Positions 56,819 through 64,000 of a stretch of DNA of 64,000 bases are shown one piece after another. Origin of the DNA: Culex pipiens pallens (taxonomy: Eukaryota > Arthropoda > Insecta > Diptera > Culicidae); assembly GCF_016801865.2 (NCBI RefSeq), contig NC_068937.1, forward strand, positions 116,227,068-116,291,067. The letters are read 5' to 3'. The translations under genes and the position numbers were made by a program. The notes under the pieces are model-generated. The model ran no database searches. It saw only the letters and a program-made list of their open reading frames with translations, and was not told the origin of the DNA. How positions within the stretch are numbered: the first letter of the stretch is position 1; every line of letters begins with the position of its first letter.

Positions 56819-59800
56819 ATTACTTAAAGTTGGATTTCCAAAATTTATATTTTTGTTATCTTGAAATTTTGAGGAGGCTTAAAGGCATATTTTGGGGAAG
56901 AAGTGCAAAATCTGGTAAAAGAGAGATGGTGTTTAAGAATAATGGCGTTTAGATAAAATCTAAAATATTGCCAAACCAAAATTCATTAACAAAAATGTAA
57001 TTTTTTGGGTATCTTTTTACAATTTATTATGTTCAGGATATATTCCTAGGTCAAAAATGAAAACTTAGAAAAACTCTTCAAATTTATTCAATTCCGGTTT
57101 TATGAAAATAATATTTTTTTATTTTTGCATTCGTTATACTTTTATTCGACAGAAATCTGCTATAGATTTTCTGTGCAGGCGGGTTGAAAAGAAAGTTTAC
57201 TGGATTATTTTGCAGGATTTTTTTTTCAAAACAACCAATGTGCCATAGGTACAAAGGACATTTTGGAAAAAAGCGAGATTTGTCAAATTGCAAAAAACAA
57301 AATTAATTAGTTTTTTTGAGCATTGTGTTATTTAAAAAATAAATTCTAAAACGATTATTTTTTTGTTTTTATGTTTTAAAGATTTTTTTTTTCAATTTTG
57401 AATGTATAATACAAGAAAACTCAAGTTTTTGTACGAAGGCGTTTAATTTATAAAACTGTCAAACTTTCATTTTTTTTTCTTTTTAAGGACGTTGCTTACA
57501 TTTTTCAAAGTTTTTGTCAAGCTTATGGCAAGCTCGATTTTGTTGCTCTTTCTCAACATTTTACGATGTGAATCAAAATATTTCCTTATTTAAACAATGC
57601 TTTGAAGGCTTTCTAAATTCTTCAGTTAAATTTGACGTTTTTTAATTATTTAAAAAATATCTATTTTTTCAATTTTTTGACAATAAAACATGTTTTAAAC
57701 TATTGATTAGGGCTTAAAATGTGTGTTGATCAAACAGAGAACCAAAAAAAAATAGTTTTCAAAAATTACAACATATTCTTCCACCCTGTTACATGACCAA
57801 ACCTCAATCCCAAGGTGGACATCCGGCGCGCTGTGCAACCTCTCGTGCTTATAAATAATGCAGCAATTCTGGGTCCAAATGCCTTCTTCTTCCTTTCCCT
57901 CTGTCGGGGTTCTTTTTTAGCTCCCCCAGAAATTGCACCGCCAGGATTTCTTTTTGATTCATTTTGCAAACCTCACCAGCGACGAGGACACCAGCTGGCC
58001 GGTCCACCAAAGGCTTAGCTAGTATGGCTGTATTTTTTTTTTGTGCCCAAGCCCAGCAATTTTTCAAATATTTTTTCCGCTTTTTTTTCCAAATGTATGC
58101 AGGATTGTGGTGGAGGGGTGCTGGTTTATGTACATTTATTTCGAGATCAGAGCAAGAGGACACGTGGAAAAGAAACTAATCAAAATGAAAATTGAAAAAG
58201 AAATTGAATTTGGTCGGTTTGAGACGGGGAGGACGCTCTCTCGGTGGCAGTTCCATTATACAGTTTGTGCATACTGGGAAATAAAATTGATTTGGATTGA
58301 CCCACTTGAGGACCTGGAAGAAGGTATGCAGTATTTATTTGTTTGTAATTTATTTTATCAAAATTTGCGAATGATTTTATTTATTTTTTTTAAATTAATT
58401 TATTTGTTTTATTCGAAATTCTTTGAACTTTGCAATTGTACGCAGCAAACGGCTAAGGGTTAAGTCAAACCGATCACGTTTCAACGAGACCACCGTGATA
58501 AGAGTGAGAGGTCCTTGCCTCGCCGCCCTTCACGTTGTAGAAGACGACGAACCTCCGATTCGCTTCGGTTGCTTTGGAAATGTGTTTTTATTAAATTATA
58601 CGTTCAATTTCGCAAAGTTTAATGCGGATGCTTTTCGATTTGCTCCACATCGCAGATTGGTTCTTGGAAGGGTTGCAGAAATGTATAAACAACCTTGTTG
58701 AAGATTTTTTTAATTGTTGCAAAATTGCCAAAAAAAGTCTTTTGTTTTCAGAGAAAGATAAACTGAATTTTTGAAGTCTACTGCGATTTGTTAGATGAGA
58801 TTAAATCATAGACAAACAGACGTAAACTGATCTGTCTGTGCGATTAATTCGAAAATGGTGTAATAAACAACATTTCTAAATCCATCAATCAATACTTTAA
58901 CGGTCAATTTGAATGAAAAGATACTCACCACACCCATTTTCAATTCACCACTGCTCATTTGCAAGCTTTTGACAGTTGCATGTAACTGCATGCACGACAC
59001 ATTTTGTGACAAGTGATTCAGTTTTTCAAGCTATTATTAAATGATTAAGAAATTTCAATAGAATTTTCTATTTTTTTGCAAACTGCCAACCAAAGCTTCA
59101 GTTTATGACACACATCACTCTGTCTATTCTTTTCTGTCAAGCTTGTCAGCTCCAACTCTTGCCTACCCAGCGCAACATTGATAGATGGCTGTGATGAGCC
59201 TTCATCGCTGGGAGTGGCCACCGATACCTGGAGCCGATTCCGGTACGGCTCCCACACGCACGTCCACCCTTTTGATTGATAGAGTCGTCAGCCGGCGGCA
59301 CCGGCGGCAATCATTCACGCCAGATCTTCGGGCCCAAGTTTTGTTTTCATTGGGGTTTTTTCCCGAGGTTTTTTCTTCCCACGTCTTCCACACATTAGCC
59401 TCGTTGTTGGCTTATCTCGCGAGGCCCAGCAAGGCTGCCAACCTGACTGCAGCAGAAATGATTCCGGCTTCTGTCTGTCCAAACTGATATGTCCGCGTCC
59501 AGACAGCCTAGCCGGCGTTGACAGTCGGAATCCCACGGAAAGGTTGGGGACTTAGATTTTCGGAGCTATTCAAAAAACCTCGAATGTTCGAACGAAAAAC
59601 TTTATTTGCACAAAAGTTTGCATGCAACTTTTGGTACAGAAATCAACCGCGCGGCGTCGCTTGAGTACCGTTTCCAAGATTTTTCGAAAAGCAATTAATC
59701 TGTTTGTCTGTGGCACCACCGAACTGTCACCGGTCGCCATCTTTTTCCAACATGGCGTGCACGGAACACGCGGCCGTTATCTGTTTTTCTCGTCACAATG

Positions 59801-60532
59801 ATGCCGACGATGAGGACCGCGCACGGGTCACAGAACGACGACTGACAGTGTCCGTGGCTGGCTTCATTTGTTATTCCATTTTATCAGCTGAAAGTCAGTG
59901 GCAGCAGCAGCGGCAGCCTGCAGCCCTGATATGCGATGTAAAGTGTTGAAAAATGACAAATGATCACCAGGCTGGCAGCTGGTCGGTCTTGTCGAGGTAC
60001 CGGTGAACATTGTTGGTTAAGTTGATAATTGTTATCCTTGAAATTTATGGACAAAAAAAAACTTTCAATACTTTTCAAACTCACCACAACTATTTAAACT
60101 ATCTTATTTACATGATTTTGACAGTTGATTTGTCAAAATTTGTTAGGTGCGATAAAAAAATAACATCCTTCTCCAACAGATGTCAACATGACAGCTGTCA
60201 CTATACCTTCCAAAACTGCTTCCAAATCAAAACATCATTGTCAAACGGTAGCAAGACACAACAAAACTGTTTCGTCCTCCCCCACACCTCATAGTGGTGA
60301 TGTTGTCGTCGTGAGCATATCGTATCAGCTTCCATCACAGCTGAGTAACCTTTATAGCTTACAAAAATAGAACCTCCCGTCGCTGTCCATACCTTATAAA
60401 TAAAAAAGCTGCCTTGTTTTTGTTTTGCTGTGCCAGGAAAATCAGAGTTTTGATTATTGGGATCACAACAGTCGTAAAAATACATTTCACCAAAGCAGTT
60501 GCTGATGGAGGAGATATTGTTGCAAATGTAAA
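56819..60532. other. No gene recognised; several mixed-composition islands
   Basis: 57780-58260, 58440-58700, 59100-59560 and 59640-60010 are less AT-rich than their surroundings. Frames of 70-140 codons occur on both strands without a nameable domain. They could be unique regulatory DNA or exons of a gene mostly outside the window. Confidence 0.35.
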
Positions 60533-60745
60533 AACGAAACTATTGGCACTACGCCCCCCGGGGCATGGCCTTCCTCTAACGTGGGATTTCTGCTCCAGCG
60601 CCTCTGACGAGACAGGAGAAACCGGGACCGACGTTTTACTTCACCATCCGATAGAAGCTCAGTGGATAAGGCGGGAATCGAACCCGCGTCTCATAGCATC
60701 ATCGAGATCGGCAGCCGAAGCCGCTACCCCTGCGCCACGAGACCC
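60533..60745 (-). mobile_element. tRNA-derived SINE, family 1, copy 2
   Basis: It is a reverse-complement copy of 2744-2957 with the same A and B boxes and the GCCAATAGTTTCGTT end. AAATGTAAA at 60524-60532 and just after 60745 is its target duplication. Confidence 0.92.
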
Positions 60746-62133
60746 AAATGTAAATGTTTTTATTTGTTGAGTTTCTTGGGTTTTATTTGTTAAAAAAGTC
60801 CTTTACATATAGGGAGTCTCATAGCTAAAAGAACTTTTTAAAATATAAATTTAAGATTTTTGTCCGTCAACGAAATCTATTGATATTATTTTAAATAAAA
60901 TTCTAATAAAAACTCTTTTCTTTTTTTTTTATTGCAGGTAAATCACAAATTGACTTATTTGAAATCCGAGACAGCAATTAGTAAGTGGTCAGCTATTTTT
61001 TTTTAATTTAATAGGGGAAATTTTCGTTTGTTTGGCAGGTTAAGCACTCGCTCCTTATTCCCCTAATTAATCATTTAAATATTTCAACATGCAGTCCGAC
61101 TTTAAAATTCGTTGGAAAATGTAAAACTTATGGAAAATTGAACCAGACTGACAAACAACATGTTGACGTTCAGATTTCCAACTTGGGATTTAATTAAATA
61201 ATTTGTGTATTTTATTTTTAGCGATATTTTTAATAATAATTTTTCAAAAAAATAGCAAATTAGCTTATTTACAAATTTGGGTTCAAAAAAATCTAAAAAT
61301 CTCTCGGAAATAGCCTTATAAGAGCAAACAAAAATTCAAAAAATTGACAAAGAAATTGATTTTCTTGAAATAATGTTCAACCTGCAAAACTTACAAATAT
61401 TTTCTTTTGTTCGTCGTATTTTGTTTCGAGCGTCTGATTTCCCGTCTGGAGGAAAAAAAATCAAGGAAATTCCCGAGATATCTCTTATGAAAGATATCCC
61501 GGATTCTTTTCAAAGAAAATATTTCCCGTTTCAAGAAATTTAAGCGAAAGTCAACATTTTCTTAATTTTTTGACAACGTTATTCCGGAAATGTATTGGGA
61601 AACAAATAAAAAATGAAAGAAATCAATTGTTTAAACTTGTATTGTTGTCTAAAAATGTAAACAAAAAACACTTAATTTAAATTTCTTTCAGTTTTTACTG
61701 TATAAATGAGTAAATAAACTTTTCAGTAATATAATTTCTTTGAAAAAGAGCTTGAAAAAGCAAATTACTCATACTAAAAATAGTAAGAAAGGCAAAAAAA
61801 TCAAGAAATCAGGGAGCAAATCATAAATCATTTTGAATTTTGGAGAATAACGAATTGAAAAATATTTATCATTATAATTTTGAAAAAAGTTCTTATTTTT
61901 TTATATTTTTAGAAATATTTCAATAACTACAACGCAAAAAGTGTTTTTTGTAAAGAATATACGAATCCAAATTTCTTTTAAATTAATTTTATCATGTCTC
62001 ATTGATTTTTTTTTTATATTGTAGTGTTGAGGAAATAAAACTTTAAAAAATTGCAACCACCATTGAAATTAGAATGTTTTTTTTTTTAAATATATCAAGG
62101 TATTTAATTGCAATCGTCAAAAACAATGACTAT
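60746..62133. other. AT-rich DNA, no gene recognised
   Basis: Apart from the 50-bp mini-element at 61014-61063, nothing but A/T-rich sequence was seen. Confidence 0.55.
61014..61063 (+). mobile_element. 50-bp TA-flanked mini-element
   Basis: GGGGAA and TTCCCC tips, TA on both sides, interior GGCAGGTTAAGCACTCGCTC. The same interior lies inverted at 46199-46246, the right end of the 5.9-kb insertion. Confidence 0.55.
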
Positions 62134-63484
62134 GGGTAATTCTCTACCAACTCACACGAAATCGGGAAAAGTTGCCCCGACCCCTCTTCGATTTGCGTGA
62201 AACTTTGTCCTAAGGGGTAACTTTTGTCCCTGATCACGAATCCGAGGTCCGTTTTTTGATATCTCGTGACGGAGGGGCGGTACGACCCCTTCCATTTTTG
62301 AACATGCGAAAAAAGAGGTGTTTTTCAATAATTTGCAGCCTGAAACGGTGATGAGATAGAAATTTGGTGTCAAAGGGACTTTTATGTAAAATTAGACGCC
62401 CGATTTGATGGCGTACTCAGAATTCCGAAAAAACGTATTTTTCATCGAAAAAAACATTAAAAAAGTTTTAAAAATTCTCCCATTTTCCGTTACTCGACTG
62501 TAAAAAATTTTGGAACATGTCATTTTATGGGAAATTTAATGTACTTTTCGAATCTACATTGTCCCAGAAGGGTCATTTTTTCATTTAGAACAAAATTTTT
62601 CATTTTAAAATTTCGTGTTTTTTCTAACTTTGCAGGGTTATTTTTTAGAGTGTAACAATGTTCTACAAAGTTGTAGAGCAGACAATTACAAAAAATTTGA
62701 TATATAGACATAAGGGGTTTGCTTATAAACATCACAAGTTATCGCGATTTTACGAAAAAAAGTTTTGAAAAAGTTACTTTTTGCGTTTCTCTTTGTTTCG
62801 TCGTCCGTGTCTGTCGCGGGTGACCATGAACGGCCATGATCGATGACGACCAACTTTTTTAAAACTTTTTTTCGTAAAATCGTGATAATTTGTGATGTTT
62901 ATAAGCAAACCCCTTATGTATGTATATCAAAATTTTTGTAATTGTCTGCTCTACAACTTTGTAGAACATTGTTACACTCTAAAAAATAACCCTGCAAAGT
63001 TAGAAAAAACACGAAATTTTAAAATGAAAAATTTTGTTCTAAATGAAAAAATGACCCTTCTGGGACAATGTAGATTCGAAAAGTACATTAAATTTCCCAT
63101 AAAATGACATGTTCCAAAATTTTTTACAGTCGAGTAACGGAAAATGGGAGAATTTTTAAAACTTTTTTAGTGTTTTTTTCGATGAAAAATACGTTTTTTC
63201 GGAATTCTGAGTACGCCATCAAATCGGGCGTCTAATTTTACATAAAAGTCCCTTTGACACCAAATTTCTATCTCATCACCGTTTCAGGCTGCAAATTATT
63301 GAAAAACACCTCTTTTTTCGCATGTGCAAAAATGGAAGGGGTCGTACCGCCCCTCCGTCACGAGATATCAAAAAACGGACCTCGGATTCGTGATCAGGGA
63401 CAAAAGTTACCCCTTAGGACAAAGTTTCACGCAAATCGAAGAGGGGTCGGGGCAACTGCTGTGTGAGTTGGCAGAGAATTACCC
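62134..63484 (+). mobile_element. 1.35-kb foldback family, copy 4
   Basis: Tips GGGTAATTCTCTACC and GAGAATTACCC; arms meet near 62815 (GTGACCATGAACGGCC). TAT precedes and follows it directly. Arm-to-arm identity is very high, so it may be the youngest copy here. Confidence 0.92.
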
Positions 63485-64000
63485 TATACAATTTTGAACA
63501 AACCAAAAATAAAATAAGTCAAATAAACAAATATTTGAAAGTTATCTGTTTTTTTTTTTTCATTCTTAAAATCAAGATGTATGAGTATTATTTGCAATAC
63601 TAGCTCTTTCAGTTATTTAAATAAAAAGAACCCAATCATAGATAAAATTGAACAAAAAATTGTGTTAGAGCAATTCTACCCAATTTAGGGTAATTTGTTA
63701 TTTATTATTTTTGCAGTACAGGCTGTTTCCATTACATTGATGCCTTTCAAAAATAATTTGAAGTCTAATTTAAAAATCTTTCTCACTATAATGTTGAAGT
63801 CTAAAAATGTAAATTAGTATATGTGTGTATGAGAGTGTGAATGAGTTTTTCTGTTCTTTTTTCAGCTCAATAAATATTTGAAACCGCGTAAAATCTCCAG
63901 AATCGGTCGATAAATCCAAATCAAAACTCATTGAAAATAATCGTTATGGGGTCATTCTTAAATAATTATTTATACGCGTTTTTGATCATTTTGCTGTCGT
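63485..64000. other. AT-rich DNA, no gene recognised
   Basis: No ORF or repeat structure noticed in the final 500 bp. Confidence 0.55.

Noticed and set aside
58041..58463. 140-codon plus-strand frame
   Set aside because: No domain or splice pattern seen; kept only as a mixed-composition island.
62152..62373. 73-codon frame found again in other foldback copies
   Set aside because: Conservation follows from the DNA repeat: the frame sits in one arm and the complementary arm carries its mirror.

Overview
This window looks like mosquito DNA, most likely Culex. It is AT-rich and intron-bearing, crowded with short inverted-repeat elements and tRNA-derived SINEs. The two reverse-transcriptase copies at 36.6-38.7 kb and 40.2-49.0 kb resemble the Juan family of Jockey-clade non-LTR retrotransposons, which is known from Aedes and Culex. 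The genus is an inference from memory of that family.

Only one host gene is clearly supported. A six-exon minus-strand gene (18829 down to 15119) encodes a complete 657-residue membrane acyltransferase of the nose-resistant-to-fluoxetine (nrf-6) type. All five introns have GT/AG ends, and the phases join without a break.

Layout. 1.4-3.25 kb: eight 164-bp tandem units, a SINE insertion and a conserved element terminus. 3.7-5.05 kb: a TA-flanked element built on a reiterated GGTAAGACGGCC motif, inserted in the arm of a small palindromic MITE. 7.9-12.5 kb: an apparently intact two-ORF LINE (PHD-finger ORF1; endonuclease plus reverse transcriptase ORF2). 12.6-13.26 kb: a second locus of the 164-bp family. 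14.1-14.8 kb: a foldback element with a 9-bp target duplication. 15.1-18.8 kb: the acyltransferase gene. 21-34.3 kb: foldbacks, a retroposon with a 23-bp target duplication, three copies of a TA-flanked element carrying a tRNA-Leu-like segment, and two more inverted-repeat elements. 36.6-38.7 kb: a 5'-truncated Juan-like copy. 39.4-49 kb: a second Juan-like copy split by a 5.9-kb composite insertion and again by a 1.34-kb element. 50.4-53.9 kb: a deeply nested cluster. 55-63.5 kb: two more copies of the 1.35-kb foldback (four in total) and a second SINE copy.

The most interesting pattern is architectural. Several unrelated, apparently non-coding TIR elements repeat the same short motif at their tips and throughout their interiors. 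Two of them (47202-48544 and 50411-51819) share related 20-26-bp TIRs and a TT target duplication supported by reconstructed empty sites, but each is saturated with its own version of a motif that differs by one base (AATACCAAA versus AATAACAAA). Two other TA-flanked families carry an internal tRNA-like Pol III promoter. All repeat calls come from reading the sequence by eye; no database search or alignment software was available.
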